Counted from the stretch's first letter, positions 18,101-27,510 are shown. The stretch is 51,053 nucleotides of DNA from an uncultured Croceicoccus sp. (GCF_947496385.1 NZ_CANMCP010000014.1:1-51053); one strand, 5' to 3'. Notes: generated by a model from the letters alone, not told the origin. Program-made: numbers and translations.

Positions 18101-21025
18101 TCAAATGCCTATTTCAAAAGGCTTTACCCTTTCCTTTGTCAGTTCGGGCTTGTCACTTGCAGGCGAAGCGCTGCCAACATCCTTGTCGTGTGAAAGGCCC
18201 TTGGCCGCTGCCGCCTTAAGCCTTTGCGTTACTTCAAGGGCCGAAGCTTTCTCGCCGCTGTTGGACTTGATGGCCCGACCAAGTTTCTCGGCATTGTCTG
18301 CAATCAGCGTAAGGCCGTCGCGAAGCCGGGTGACCGTGACCAGGAAGGTCTGCCGATTGGCGAGATTGCGCTCGCGACTGTCCATCACCGCGATCCCGCG
18401 ATCAGAGGTCAGTCCCTGCGCCATATGCGCATTGAGGGCATAGGCGAGGTCCATGCGTTTGAGCATGGGGTCGCCGCGGCTCAGGCGGAGCTCCTTGCCC
18501 TCAGATGTCTCCACCAAGACGCCCTTTGCGTCGATGGCCACGATCCTGGCCTGGTCGGCGTTGAATAGCCCGCGCTTGTGGTCGTTGTCGGTCCAACGGA
18601 TCTTGTCACCCTCAACGATGGACAGCGATTTGCGTTCGAAGAGCGACAGCCGACTATCGTCTGCGCCCGGCCGCAATCGCGCGGGATTGAACTTCCGAAC
18701 CCGCCCCTTCCGGTCCTCAAGCACGAGCTGCTTGCGCGCATGATCGATGGTTTTGACGGTGTAGTCGCCCTTGGAGAGTTTCTGGGTGCTGTCGCGCGAG
18801 CGGAAGTTAAGGACCATGCCTGGTTGGTAAGTGCGAAGATAGCGCAGCTCCTCGTGTGTCACATTCACCCGCGAATGAACGGTTAGCCGGCCCGATCGTG
18901 GGCCGAGCTCGCCGTTGGCCTTGAGTCCGCACTGCACAGCATCGTTGACCGCAGAACGTAAGGCCCGTCCCGACGCGTAGATCGACGTCCGATCCCGATC
19001 CGCTGGGCTAAGCGAAAGCCACTTTTCGGCAGCAACAATCGCGCTGTCTCCGCGAGCCTCGATGGTTGAAGGAGCAAGCGCCCGGAGCGCATCGTCGATG
19101 CGTCCTTCCTGCGCGGCGGCCTGGGCTCGCCGCAGGATGGGATCGCGGCCGCGCAAATTCACATCCATGTTGGCGCGCTCGATCCCGGCCTGCTGTACGA
19201 GGTCGAACGGCTTACCGGCATCGACGGCGCCTAACTGTCGCTTGTCGCCGACGAGAACCAGGCGCTGGACTTCGGCAAGGTTCGCCAGCCGTACCAGCTT
19301 GGCCTTGTCCTCGTTCGACACCATCGACGCCTCGTCGAGCACCAGGACATGGTCTCCGAGCGCGCTCCGAGCTTCACTCAGCAACGTGGCATTTCCAGGC
19401 TCGTGCAGAAGCCTGCCCCATTGGGCGAGAAAGCGAGCGATGGTCATCGAACGGATGCCGGTGTCGCGCTCGAGCATCTGGACGAGCGTGTTCTGCACCG
19501 CGAGCCCCAGTACCTGCTTGCCTTCCTCGCGGAGCAGCTGGGCAACCGGCTTCATCATGCTGCTTTTGCCCGCCCCGGCTATGCCCTGGATCGCTACGAT
19601 CCTGTCACGCGACGAAAGGACAAGGCTCGCCGCATCCTCCTGCCCTTCGTTGAGCGAAATTCCGTGGTTGAGCGCCGCAACAGCCTGAACCCGTTCTGCG
19701 GCGTCCGGTCGATGCAGAATGGGCAACACCGCACCTTGTCCTTGGTCGACATTCGCGAGAATGGTGCTTTCAAGGTCTAGCGCCTCCCGGCTCGCCAGCC
19801 AGCCTTTGTGCTCGCCTTTGCCGGACTCGAGTGCGCCGCTTTTGACCAATGCGTTCACACGGGTTTCGATGTGATCCACCGTCGTCGGCAGCCCAAAATC
19901 GAGCGCCGCCTTCAGCAATCCCTCACGCGGGAACGCTGCCTCGCGCTGCGAGAGATGGCGTACCGCGGAAGCCACGGCCTGCGCGGCCGCAATGGTCGGT
20001 GCATCCTGCTTGAGGACATGGGCAGGGATCAGTGGATCAGCCGGATCGCCCTTGATCCGCTGCGCGAACTCTCTCAGCTTCGCAATTCCACGCTGAAGAA
20101 GGCTGCCTTCTTTCGAGCTGGGAATGTCCTTCGTTGCAGCCCGCATCTGCGACGCATCGATCAAGCCGGCAAGGTCAATGCCGACTTCCTGGGCTTTCTG
20201 CCGCCATGCATCGAGAAGGCCTTCCCGGTCCCTGACGGGCGCCTTACTTTTCCTTGTATCGAGCACAGCAATGTCGCGGGTTTTCGGAGTGTTCTCACCC
20301 AGCTGGCGTACCGCGTCGAGGACTTCTTCGCGCCGCGTCGAAAAGGCCATGACCTGCTCACGGACAATGCCCGCTGCTTCGAAGTTGCCATGCTTTCCAA
20401 CCGGCCCTGCTTCGTAACCCATCTTCTCGACCGCCAGACGAAAGCGCGCCATGGTCATCGAGTTGAGGAGGGTGTTGAAAGACCAAAGCTTGTCGTTGCG
20501 AAGCGCGCGCCACTTCCCGTCGCTGCCTTGCGTGACATTCGCCACGACCGCGTGAAAATGCAGGTTTGGTTCCTGGTTGCGGTTGGTGTCGTGCTGGAAA
20601 AGACCAATCGTCAGATTATCTGTCGCGACCTTCCCGTAGCCAGCCTGACTGCCCATCCGGGTCTGCGCCGCGTTCTTTTCTGCCCAGCGCAAGGTCTCGA
20701 TGACGGCCTCGCGGTACGCATCGATAATCCGCTGGTCCCCGCCCACCAGCGCGAGCAGCGACCAGCTTTTCGGGAGTGAGAATGTGAGGTCGGTTCCCGG
20801 CCTGCGGGCCTGGCCCGCGTTGCCGACCTGGATACCACCGGGAAGTTCTCCCCGCAGCAAGGCATCGAACTGCTCAGCGCTGACGCGACCCTCAAGGCCA
20901 AGTCGTTCCGCTCCCTTCCCGACCCAGGTTCCGGAACGATCGGCATCGGCACCGGTGTAGTAATTGTCTGCCGCGAAATAGCTCGCGGCGGCGGAAGGGG
21001 AGCGCACATTGGCGACGGAAAGCAT
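18101..21025 (-). CDS. mobF: MobF-family conjugative relaxase with fused helicase (TrwC/TraI-like)
   Basis: 974 residues. The N-terminal relaxase domain has the tyrosine pair Y22/Y23 (AADNYYTGAD) and the metal-binding histidines H145, H156 and H158 (FQHD...NLHFHAVV). The second half is a RecD-like SF1 helicase with Walker A GIAGAGKSS near residue 480 and LVLDEASMVSNED. MobF relaxases nick one strand at oriT, stay bound to its 5' end through tyrosine and unwind the DNA during transfer. It follows the coupling-protein gene by 59 bases on the same strand. Length and domain order are complete, so it is probably functional. Compare with the shortened second relaxase at 45458. Confidence 0.92.
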   Translation of the reverse strand: MLSVANVRSPSAAASYFAADNYYTGADADRSGTWVGKGAERLGLEGRVSAEQFDALLRGELPGGIQVGNAGQARRPGTDLTFSLPKSWSLLALVGGDQRIIDAYREAVIETLRWAEKNAAQTRMGSQAGYGKVATDNLTIGLFQHDTNRNQEPNLHFHAVVANVTQGSDGKWRALRNDKLWSFNTLLNSMTMARFRLAVEKMGYEAGPVGKHGNFEAAGIVREQVMAFSTRREEVLDAVRQLGENTPKTRDIAVLDTRKSKAPVRDREGLLDAWRQKAQEVGIDLAGLIDASQMRAATKDIPSSKEGSLLQRGIAKLREFAQRIKGDPADPLIPAHVLKQDAPTIAAAQAVASAVRHLSQREAAFPREGLLKAALDFGLPTTVDHIETRVNALVKSGALESGKGEHKGWLASREALDLESTILANVDQGQGAVLPILHRPDAAERVQAVAALNHGISLNEGQEDAASLVLSSRDRIVAIQGIAGAGKSSMMKPVAQLLREEGKQVLGLAVQNTLVQMLERDTGIRSMTIARFLAQWGRLLHEPGNATLLSEARSALGDHVLVLDEASMVSNEDKAKLVRLANLAEVQRLVLVGDKRQLGAVDAGKPFDLVQQAGIERANMDVNLRGRDPILRRAQAAAQEGRIDDALRALAPSTIEARGDSAIVAAEKWLSLSPADRDRTSIYASGRALRSAVNDAVQCGLKANGELGPRSGRLTVHSRVNVTHEELRYLRTYQPGMVLNFRSRDSTQKLSKGDYTVKTIDHARKQLVLEDRKGRVRKFNPARLRPGADDSRLSLFERKSLSIVEGDKIRWTDNDHKRGLFNADQARIVAIDAKGVLVETSEGKELRLSRGDPMLKRMDLAYALNAHMAQGLTSDRGIAVMDSRERNLANRQTFLVTVTRLRDGLTLIADNAEKLGRAIKSNSGEKASALEVTQRLKAAAAKGLSHDKDVGSASPASDKPELTKERVKPFEIGI

Positions 21026-21084
21026 TCTGGCTGGTCCTCGTCACGGCTCCCCTCGCGGCCGAGTAATCCCTCCCCATTTGCCTT

Positions 21085-23397
21085 TCACATGTCGGGCTCG
21101 AACTCGCCGAAATCCTTTTCCGGAGGATCTGCGACCGCACCTTCACGCAGGTCTTTCTCGACCGGCGTGAGAGGCTGGCGGCCGTTGGCAGCCGAACGGC
21201 CTCGTGGCGTCGAACCATCCTTGCCACCTGCGTCATCGCCGGCGGTTCCTGGTTCGGACAGATGCTGTTCCGCGCCCATTGCTGGTGCATCCTCACCGGT
21301 TTGCACGGCGGCGAGAGGTAGCGTTGGACCTGCATCCAGATGAGTATCGGACCGGGTTTCGGCACCGAGATCACCAGCAGCGCGCCCTGCATTCAGCTTT
21401 TCAAGCAGCACAGGCTCCTGCCGATCCTGCGGTTCATCGGCGACACGGCGCTGCCCCTCCAAGTCAAGTTTGAGCTGCTTTGAATCGACAGGCTTACCAG
21501 CACCGTCATCGTTCGAAGCGGGATGCTCGTCATTCGGTTTCGAACCCGGTTTTGCTTGGAGCGTAGTTGCCGCAGGACCCTGGCCAGGCCTTATGAGCGG
21601 TTTCTCGCGGGCGATGAATCCCTCGGCAATACGGCCACGCGTGCGCGGAATGAGCGATACCGGCGCAGCGGGGAATCCGTCGGGGAACTTGATGTAGGCC
21701 GACAACCGCGGAAGGTTCATGAACTGGTCGGGCAGAAGCAACGGCTCGATCTGCCGCCGGGGGGTCAGGCTGACTGCGTCACGCGCGTTGTTGTACCCGT
21801 AGCTGTAGCCTTCTTCCATGTCCCGCACCTGCCGGTGGCCGATGAAATCGGAGCACCAGGTCGCCGTTTCGCGATCGGCCGTCGCCAGGATGAGCTTGGT
21901 TCGCGCAAGCGAGGACAATGTCATGGCCATGTTCTCGCCGTAGACTTCCTTGAGCTTGGCAAACGCATGCACCCCGGTGACGATCGCACCGCCAAAATTG
22001 CGCGCAGTTTGCAGCCCCTTTTCAAGCGCCGGTAATCGGTGAAGGGCACCGAGCTCGTCGATCAGGAACCACATCCGCAGATCTTGTGTGCGCTCGAGCG
22101 TCATCAGCGTATTCATCGCCGTGTCGAGCCATAACGTCAGCAACTGCGAGGAGATGCTCATGTCGACATAGCGGGCAGACAGGAACAGGATCGAGCCCGC
22201 CTGGCAGTCGCCTTTGACCCAGTCGCGGACCGAAAAGCGCGGTCCGGATGAGGGCAAGAGCTTTAGCACTTTCGCATTCGCATTGAACACAGCGCGGATC
22301 GATTCCGCCATGCGGGCCGCTTCCGGAGCGGTCAGCGGATCGGCCATGGTACCGCGCATCAGCTTATGCACTTCGGACAGGTCAGCGGTCATCAGCCGCC
22401 GTGCCAAAGCCTCGTTGGTTGCCGTGCCGGTACGGGCAAGATGAAGACACATCTCGACGAACAGCATGCGCGCCGCGAGCACCCAGAACTGTTCTGAACC
22501 ACCCCCGTCATGGGGCACGAGCGCTTCAGCGGCAGCATGAAACTCAGCTTCCGTCGTGCAGTCGTTGAACACGCTCCACAGTGGGCACCGCACATCGACA
22601 GGATTGAGAATGATGTCGCGCGCGGGATCGTAGAAGGCCTCAATGAATGCCCCTGTCAGGTCGAAAATGACCGCGCGCTGGCCGCGTTCACGCGCTTCGG
22701 CAACTAGTTCGGTGAGCGCCACGGTCTTGCCGGTTCCGGTCGTACCGATGAGCATGGCGTGGCTCTGCTCGAGCCGCCACGGCCAGCTTACACCGGCGAG
22801 ATGTGCGGGTTGGTAGTGGCCCGCTTCGGCGAGCGCCGACGAGCTCGCAAGCCGCCACTTCCAGCCGAACTTGCGCCCCAGTTCCTCGGCCCGGAATGCC
22901 TTGTTGTGACGCTCGATTTCCTCTTCGAGTTCGTCGAGCGAAACAAGCATTGCGCCGCGCTCGTGCTTGCGCTCCTTCGACCGCCCGCCAAAGCGCTCGG
23001 CGAACCACCAGAAGAACACGAAGGCCGGGATCAGCAGTACCGCCGAGACCAGCAATCCCTGCTTCACTGCCGATCGAAACGCATCGACCGCCTCGCGCAT
23101 TGGCGGGAACTCGCGAACGATGCCAAACGGGAGGCCGACCCTTTCGCCGTCAAGCAATTCAAGGTTGACCAGCTTGGCCGGATCGAACTCCATGAAGGCA
23201 TAGAGACTGGCGTAGATATGCATCCAGACCAGGTAGATCTGGTGATCACTCAGAGCCGACCGCACTTCCCAATAGCAGGTGCCGACGGCAACCAGGCCGG
23301 TGACAATCAGAGGACCCTTCAGCCCCGCTGCAAACATGAAACCGAAGTGGCCGAGCAGTTGGCTCCCGCGGGTGAAGTTCAGGAGATTATGCTTCAT
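21085..23397 (-). CDS. Type IV coupling protein (VirD4/TraD-like ATPase)
   Basis: 770 residues from ATG 23397, chosen over an upstream start at 23514 because GGGAGG lies about eight bases before it and the protein then starts just ahead of its first membrane segment. Two hydrophobic segments (about 27-43 and 114-132) anchor it in the inner membrane. Walker A GTTGTGKT is at 218-225 and a Walker B-like MWFLIDELGALHRL follows. The last ~200 residues are charged, low-complexity tail. Such proteins bring the relaxase-DNA complex to the secretion channel. It overlaps the accessory gene by 11 bases. No channel genes are in the window. Confidence 0.9.
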   Translation of the reverse strand: MKHNLLNFTRGSQLLGHFGFMFAAGLKGPLIVTGLVAVGTCYWEVRSALSDHQIYLVWMHIYASLYAFMEFDPAKLVNLELLDGERVGLPFGIVREFPPMREAVDAFRSAVKQGLLVSAVLLIPAFVFFWWFAERFGGRSKERKHERGAMLVSLDELEEEIERHNKAFRAEELGRKFGWKWRLASSSALAEAGHYQPAHLAGVSWPWRLEQSHAMLIGTTGTGKTVALTELVAEARERGQRAVIFDLTGAFIEAFYDPARDIILNPVDVRCPLWSVFNDCTTEAEFHAAAEALVPHDGGGSEQFWVLAARMLFVEMCLHLARTGTATNEALARRLMTADLSEVHKLMRGTMADPLTAPEAARMAESIRAVFNANAKVLKLLPSSGPRFSVRDWVKGDCQAGSILFLSARYVDMSISSQLLTLWLDTAMNTLMTLERTQDLRMWFLIDELGALHRLPALEKGLQTARNFGGAIVTGVHAFAKLKEVYGENMAMTLSSLARTKLILATADRETATWCSDFIGHRQVRDMEEGYSYGYNNARDAVSLTPRRQIEPLLLPDQFMNLPRLSAYIKFPDGFPAAPVSLIPRTRGRIAEGFIAREKPLIRPGQGPAATTLQAKPGSKPNDEHPASNDDGAGKPVDSKQLKLDLEGQRRVADEPQDRQEPVLLEKLNAGRAAGDLGAETRSDTHLDAGPTLPLAAVQTGEDAPAMGAEQHLSEPGTAGDDAGGKDGSTPRGRSAANGRQPLTPVEKDLREGAVADPPEKDFGEFEPDM

Positions 23398-23719
23398 GGG
23401 AATGGCCTCCCATGTTTGCGTTGACGAGGAGGCCAAGACGTTCGAGGCGTCTCCGGTACGCCTCGTGGGTACGGTCGCGCAAACTCGCATCAGAATGGCT
23501 GGCCAGAAGCGCATCGAGCGCTACCGAAATGAAGATAGACTGGCGCGCTGGATCGAGCCCTGCGGGGCGGTCCTTCACGTCGTTATCGCGCTGCCACGCT
23601 GCGACAATGAGGTCACGGACAAAGACGCTGACACTGACGCCATGGTCCGCGGCACACTGGCGAACCCAGTTACCAACGGAGGGAGATACGAATGTCTGAA
23701 GCCGATCTTGTCGGGTCAT
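23387..23719 (-). CDS. Small mobilisation accessory protein (possibly ribbon-helix-helix)
   Basis: 110 residues from ATG 23719; an in-frame start at 23806 would add 29 residues of non-conserved appearance. The N-terminal part (TRQDRLQTFVSPSVGNWVRQCAADHGVSVSVFVRDLIVAAW) fits a ribbon-helix-helix DNA-binding fold and the C-terminus is helical. It is the first gene of the accessory-coupling protein-relaxase cluster and lies next to the candidate oriT. This is typical of proteins that bind oriT and recruit the relaxase. The second transfer module has an analogous gene at 43267. Confidence 0.65.
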   Translation of the reverse strand: MTRQDRLQTFVSPSVGNWVRQCAADHGVSVSVFVRDLIVAAWQRDNDVKDRPAGLDPARQSIFISVALDALLASHSDASLRDRTHEAYRRRLERLGLLVNANMGGHSHEA

Positions 23720-23791
23720 GAAACAGGTTCCTTGTCGGGCCGACGGAACCTGGCTCACCTTGCGGAAGGTGCTGATGAGAATAAATCGTGA

Positions 23792-23975
23792 ACAACTCGC
23801 AGTCAATCGAAAGATTCAGACAATATTTCAGTGTGGTAGAAAGATGTGAGTTGTCTGCGGATCAGCGCAAAGCCGCTCTACTCGCAGACGGGTTGATTCC
23901 GCCCAAAACCACATTCTTTCGTAATAACAGAAAGATAAATCCCGAAATCGCGGGGTAGGGTGTGCTCCTTTGTTC
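23792..23975. other. oriT: Candidate origin of transfer (oriT) of the first MobF module
   Basis: Inverted repeats seen: ACAACTC 23792-23798 with GAGTTGT 23848-23854; GTCTGCG 23853-23859 with CGCAGAC 23883-23889; TCTTTC 23915-23920 with GAAAGA 23930-23935; CCCG 23941-23944 with CGGG 23951-23954. Four bases after the last hairpin comes GGGTGTGCTCCTTT (from 23958), which resembles the F-plasmid nic region, GGGTGTGGTGCTTT as I recall it. The stretch directly precedes the accessory-coupling-relaxase genes. If the plus strand is nicked here, the right side enters first and carries SSB and ArdC-like genes, as leading regions usually do. Confidence 0.45.
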
Positions 23976-24410
23976 CCAAGTGCGCGAGGTGGTCCAGGCA
24001 GTGAGGGGGATTGATCAAGGACGACTTTTCCCGATCTCCATGTTGGAGCGCGAGCAACCAAGCCTGGCAGCTCACAGTATGCAGATAGAAAGCAGTTGGA
24101 CGCCTCCAGCCGAAGACAGCACCTGCGAAAGAGGCAGCGGCCAAGGGCGCGTGGGAAGCAAGGCAAGCGGGACCTGTCGCGTGCCCAAGCTTCCCGCCGC
24201 CCGACCCGTTGCCGGTTCGCAAGTGCGCGCGGGGCCCAAGAACAAATTACGCCGCACCCTCAGGAGCGCATCGCAAGATGCGCGGGACAGAGTGCGTCCA
24301 CAGCCCCGCTCCACTTATCGGGTGCCGCCGCAGTGCGGTGGGCGGCCGTCAGAGCAACCGACCGAACCGGGTTTTTGTGCTTGATTGGACTACCCGGCGA
24401 ACAAGAAGAA

Positions 24411-24440
24411 AGGGCAGGAACCGTTCCCGGTTCCCGCCCT
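24411..24440 (-). terminator. Hairpin terminator after the 24451-24672 gene
   Basis: Arms AGGGCAGGAACCG (24411-24423) and CGGTTCCCGCCCT (24428-24440) pair over 13 positions with one mismatch and a TTCC loop. On the minus strand the hairpin follows the gene's stop by ten bases and runs into a T-rich TTTCTTCTTGTT. This fits an intrinsic terminator. Confidence 0.7.
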
Positions 24441-24450
24441 GTCGGTAGTC

Positions 24451-24672
24451 TCAAAACTCGTCGAGCATGCCGCCGTGGACCGTGTGGACCACCCGCGCTG
24501 CGAGATGTGCTGGCAAGATGTTGTAGTCACCCTCGTCGAGGGCAAAGTACCCGAGTTCGTCATCCTCGATAACGTGCTGATCGAAGAAGCTGTGAAGCGC
24601 TCTCTTCTCGGCTGTTTCCAGAGCCTCGAAGTAGCTCCGGGACGCAACGGCGCAATGCATTGAATAGGCCAT
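24451..24672 (-). CDS. Small conserved-looking plasmid protein, function unknown
   Basis: 73 residues from ATG 24672, chosen because ATCAGGAGGATT lies just upstream, the same ATCAGGAG leader found before the DUF2493, ArdC-like and ParB-like genes. The longer frame to 24732 reads through that leader. The sequence (SRSYFEALETAEKRALHSFFDQHVIEDDELGYFALDEGDYNILPAHLAARVV) is acidic and helical with no known motif. It is a single-gene unit with its own terminator and probably belongs to the leading-region set. Confidence 0.65.
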   Translation of the reverse strand: MAYSMHCAVASRSYFEALETAEKRALHSFFDQHVIEDDELGYFALDEGDYNILPAHLAARVVHTVHGGMLDEF

Positions 24673-25017
24673 GATAATCCTCCTGATTTCTGTCGTGAGA
24701 CGACAGGAGGTGCGCGCGATGGTCTTGTGCATCCCGGGTCAGGGATCGCCCGAATGGGCGACCGCGATAGCGGCGGCGGGGGTAACGATTTTGTTCGCTG
24801 CCGGATCCAATCCGGTGGCGGGCAAAATGGTGGGGCCCCGCCGTCCTTGGGGCGGGAGGCGCAAGGCCATCATGCTGGGAGAACCGTGAGCAAGAACCCA
24901 CCACCTCCGCCCAATATCAAACATCTCCTGCGTGCGAATTGCCTTTCCTACACCCCGGTGAAACGGGCATGGAAACAACCGGGGAGCGGATCGAAGGGGG
25001 ACAAAAGGACAAGTAAC
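24673..25017. other. Gene-free stretch between divergent small genes
   Basis: 345 bases separating the minus-strand gene at 24672 from the plus-strand gene at 25018. It must hold both promoters, but I see no clear -35/-10 pair or operator. Open frames crossing it lack coding character. Confidence 0.4.
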
Positions 25018-25284
25018 ATGCCCCGAAACAGGAGCGCGATTGTAGCCCTGCAAAAACTCGAAGCGGACCGTGAGGCGCTCGACGCAAAACAGCGCGAACT
25101 CGAAGTACAAGCGGCCAGAGAACTCGGCGAAATCATTTTGGGAAGCGGCCTTGAAAGCTTCTCGAAGAAGGGCCTGAGGAAGGTTGCCGAAGAACTCGGG
25201 AAACTCGGCGAGGATGCCGCGATCGAGAAACTGACGGCGCGCGGTTCAACCCGTGCCTCGAATGCAGCGCCGGGAACCCAGTAA
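25018..25284 (+). CDS. DUF6437-like small helical protein
   Basis: 88 residues from ATG 25018, with AAAGGAC a short distance upstream. The pattern RSAIVALQKLEADREALDAKQRELEVQAARELGEIILGSGLE resembles a small sphingomonad family I recall as DUF6437: a helical hairpin with heptad-like leucines, then a short lysine-rich C-terminal part. Function is unknown. It is convergent with ssb. Confidence 0.6.
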   Translation: MPRNRSAIVALQKLEADREALDAKQRELEVQAARELGEIILGSGLESFSKKGLRKVAEELGKLGEDAAIEKLTARGSTRASNAAPGTQ

Positions 25285-25292
25285 CCACAGAA

Positions 25293-25326
25293 GAAGAGGC
25301 CCTGCCGCTTGCGTCAGAGCCTCTTC
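25293..25326. terminator. Possible bidirectional terminator between convergent genes
   Basis: GAAGAGGC (25293-25300) and GCCTCTTC (25319-25326) form an 8-bp stem with an 18-base loop between the convergent stops of the DUF6437-like gene and ssb. There is no T-run, so support is modest. Confidence 0.4.
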
Positions 25327-25350
25327 GTAAGGGGACGATCGGGATCGATG

Positions 25351-25749
25351 TCAGTCGATCTCGGGAGCGTCGGTGTTCTCGTTGTCGTCGCTCGACCCGT
25401 TGCCGCGGGAGAGAAAGTCGACCTTGTCGGCGAGGATCTCGGTGCCGTAGCGCGTGACCCCGTCCTTGTCCTCCCACTGGGTGTAATGGATGCGGCCCTG
25501 GACGCTGACCAACTGGCCCTTGGAGCAGTACTGGCCGACGGTCTTGGCGAGGCCGTTGAAGCAGGTCACCCGGTGGAACTCGCTTTCCTTGGCGGTGTAG
25601 CCGTTCTCGTCCTTGTAGGTCTTGCCGTCCTTGTCGCGTGCGGGGCGATCGGTGACGACGGTGATCCCGGTGACATTGGTGCCGCCCTTGGTCTCGCGGG
25701 TTTCCGGATCGCGAGCGATGCGGCCGGTGAGGATTGCGATATTGGTCAT
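25351..25749 (-). CDS. ssb: Single-stranded DNA-binding protein
   Basis: 132 residues. The OB-fold is clear: an N-terminal MTNIAILTGRIARDPETRET, the FHRVTCFNGLAKTVGQY segment and KGQLVSVQGRIHYTQWEDKDG...TEILAD. It ends in a short acidic tail (DDNENTDAPEID) without the usual DDDIPF tip, common in plasmid-borne SSBs. Plasmid SSBs coat the incoming strand after transfer. It lies on the side of the candidate oriT that would enter first. An AAGGAC site precedes the ATG. Confidence 0.93.
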   Translation of the reverse strand: MTNIAILTGRIARDPETRETKGGTNVTGITVVTDRPARDKDGKTYKDENGYTAKESEFHRVTCFNGLAKTVGQYCSKGQLVSVQGRIHYTQWEDKDGVTRYGTEILADKVDFLSRGNGSSDDNENTDAPEID

Positions 25750-26015
25750 GGTGTAAGTCCTTCAGTTCCTCAAACCGGAGACCATCTCCGGCTTGCGAAC
25801 ATCCAGAAGAAGCAGGGCATGGGAGGACTGCACCGCAGGAGCGAAGCTCCAAGGGGAACCTGTTCATGACGGGTGGTGCGGGCAGGCAGCGCAGCTGCCA
25901 ACACGGCCGGAAAGGAACGGGTTGCCGTCCTCAGCTGACCTGGTTCAGGACTGTTCGCGAAGAAAGCCGGATGGGTATCGGGTGCGGGTCTGAAGGTGCC
26001 AAGACCCTACTGCAA

Positions 26016-26285
26016 TCAGCTTACCCCATCGCCCTCCGATGCCGCCAGGAGATCCATGAAGTTGCGGGCGGCTTCCCGATCTTCTTCGTTCTCGAACGCC
26101 ACATCGAGATCGGGGGCGGACCCGAACATGTGCAGGAACGACCACAGTGCAAAGCGCTTGCCCCGGTCCTCCTCAAGGCCGAGATCGACCCGGCAGTGCT
26201 CGATGCCGGCTGCAAAGGTGTCGGGAGCAACCCCGGTAAGGTCGGTGGTGGCAAAGTAGCGCTGCAGCAGATCATCAAGTTGCAT
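26016..26285 (-). CDS. Conserved-looking hypothetical plasmid protein
   Basis: 89 residues from ATG 26285; the longer frame to 26423 overlaps the end of the DUF2493 gene and looks non-coding. The product (MQLDDLLQRYFATTDLTGVAP...CRVDLGLEEDRGKRFALWSFLHMFG) is acidic and helical with no recognised motif. It follows the DUF2493 gene on the same strand by about 70 bases and is probably co-transcribed with it. Confidence 0.65.
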   Translation of the reverse strand: MQLDDLLQRYFATTDLTGVAPDTFAAGIEHCRVDLGLEEDRGKRFALWSFLHMFGSAPDLDVAFENEEDREAARNFMDLLAASEGDGVS

Positions 26286-26355
26286 GACTGGTTCATAGCC
26301 GGGTCGATGCCGGATGCACATGCAGACGTTTACGATGCTGATGATGAATGCCCCC

Positions 26356-27291
26356 TCAGGACCCGGGAGAGGTGCCCAAGAGGCCGCGGCGATCGACCAC
26401 TGTGATCCGGCGTGCCTTGGCATCGATGACCAGCCGTTCGGTCACGCCATTTCCCGGAAAGGCGACGACGTAACGCGGATTGAGCGCAAGCATTTGCTCG
26501 TTGCGCTTGAAGCCGGCGCGGGCACCAAGCCGACGATCGAGTGAATAAGTCAGCTGCTGGACTTCGCGGCGCTCAGCCCAGCTGGCGGCCAGGCGATCGG
26601 CACCCTTGCCGTCGCCGCCATGGACCAGGAAGAGATCGGGAACCACATCGCGCACCTTGTCCAGTGTCGCCCAGATATTGTCGGCATAACGCTTTGCATC
26701 CCCGGGGCTCTCGAAGCACTGACGACCACCGGCGAAAACGACCGGAGTTCCTTCCGGGATCAAGGCGTGGCGCCGGTTCTCAGCGCGAGCGCGGAGGAAA
26801 TCGCGGGCATCGATTACGGCCGAAGTGAGGTTGCGCGAATGGCTCGGGCGCGAGCCGGAAACGGGCTTCCACGAGGAACCGGTCTCGTCGCGATAAAGTG
26901 CCGCCGCAGCCTCACGCATCTGCTCGAAAGCCAGCATGCTGGCTTCGGCGGCCTGCGCGCGCTCGACCTGTTCTTCCAGATTGCTCGAATGCACTTCGGA
27001 GCCATCGGCTGATGCGAGCAGGACCCGGATCTCGTCGCTGGCCCGGTCGAGCTGAGCCGACTTGCGGCTGGCTGCACGGTGGAAGAGGTTGACCATGCCC
27101 CAGGCAATGTCCTCGGCATCGGCCTCGAGGGCCGTGTCGGAAAACATCGCGAAAAGGTCGGACCATACAGCGCCAAGCGTCTGGTCGATCGCATCCTCGC
27201 TGGGAAAGTCGGTCGCGTTGAAGGGGGCCGGCCTGATGCTGAGGCCTGAAAGGTCAAGGCCGTTCAACTGGTCGATGAAGCTGTCGTACAT
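26356..27291 (-). CDS. DUF2493 (SLOG/YspA-like) protein
   Basis: 311 residues from ATG 27291, preceded by the shared ATCAGGAGAC leader; the open frame continues to 27477 but upstream residues are proline/arginine-rich and not convincing. The C-terminal ~130 residues hold the DUF2493 domain: PVVFAGGRQCFESPGDAKRY (nucleotide-binding loop), LFLVHGGDGKGADRLAASWAERR and KRNEQMLAL. These are Rossmann-like nucleotide-ligand binding folds. The N-terminal part is helical. This gene is commonly found among sphingomonad plasmid leading-region genes in my recollection. Ligand unknown. Confidence 0.8.
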   Translation of the reverse strand: MYDSFIDQLNGLDLSGLSIRPAPFNATDFPSEDAIDQTLGAVWSDLFAMFSDTALEADAEDIAWGMVNLFHRAASRKSAQLDRASDEIRVLLASADGSEVHSSNLEEQVERAQAAEASMLAFEQMREAAAALYRDETGSSWKPVSGSRPSHSRNLTSAVIDARDFLRARAENRRHALIPEGTPVVFAGGRQCFESPGDAKRYADNIWATLDKVRDVVPDLFLVHGGDGKGADRLAASWAERREVQQLTYSLDRRLGARAGFKRNEQMLALNPRYVVAFPGNGVTERLVIDAKARRITVVDRRGLLGTSPGS

Positions 27292-27510
27292 GGGGTGTCT
27301 CCTGATCGCGGGGACAAGGAGAGGAGGCACCATCGCCTCGGCCCTGTCCGCCGGAGCCCGATCAGGGCCGGGGAAAGGGGCGTGACGCACCGCGTAGCGG
27401 GAAACCTGCGGCCCTAGGCTGGCGCGGGTAACACGGGCCGACGGGCCGCAGGTTGCGGCGCGCCCCGACCGGCCCAAGGGCCTCTCCCGGCGGAGAGGGA
27501 TGAGGCAGGA

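Larger units (their letters stand above)
23720..24450. other. Gene-free region upstream of the first transfer operon
   Basis: 731 bases with no convincing gene on either strand. The left part (23792-23975) has several nested inverted repeats and a nic-like sequence, described separately as a candidate oriT. The middle (about 23980-24400) is GC-rich with only open frames of poor coding character. The right end holds a terminator hairpin. Confidence 0.6.

Noticed and set aside
19808-20779. 323-aa plus-strand frame inside the relaxase gene
   Set aside because: The opposite strand has catalytic histidines and helicase motifs; this frame has no family likeness.
24096-24572. 158-aa plus-strand frame in the region upstream of the first transfer operon
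   Set aside because: Arginine-rich, no ribosome site, crosses a terminator hairpin; treated as non-coding.
25133-25867. 244-aa minus-strand frame overlapping ssb
   Set aside because: Repetitive arginine/histidine-rich shadow of the real SSB frame.
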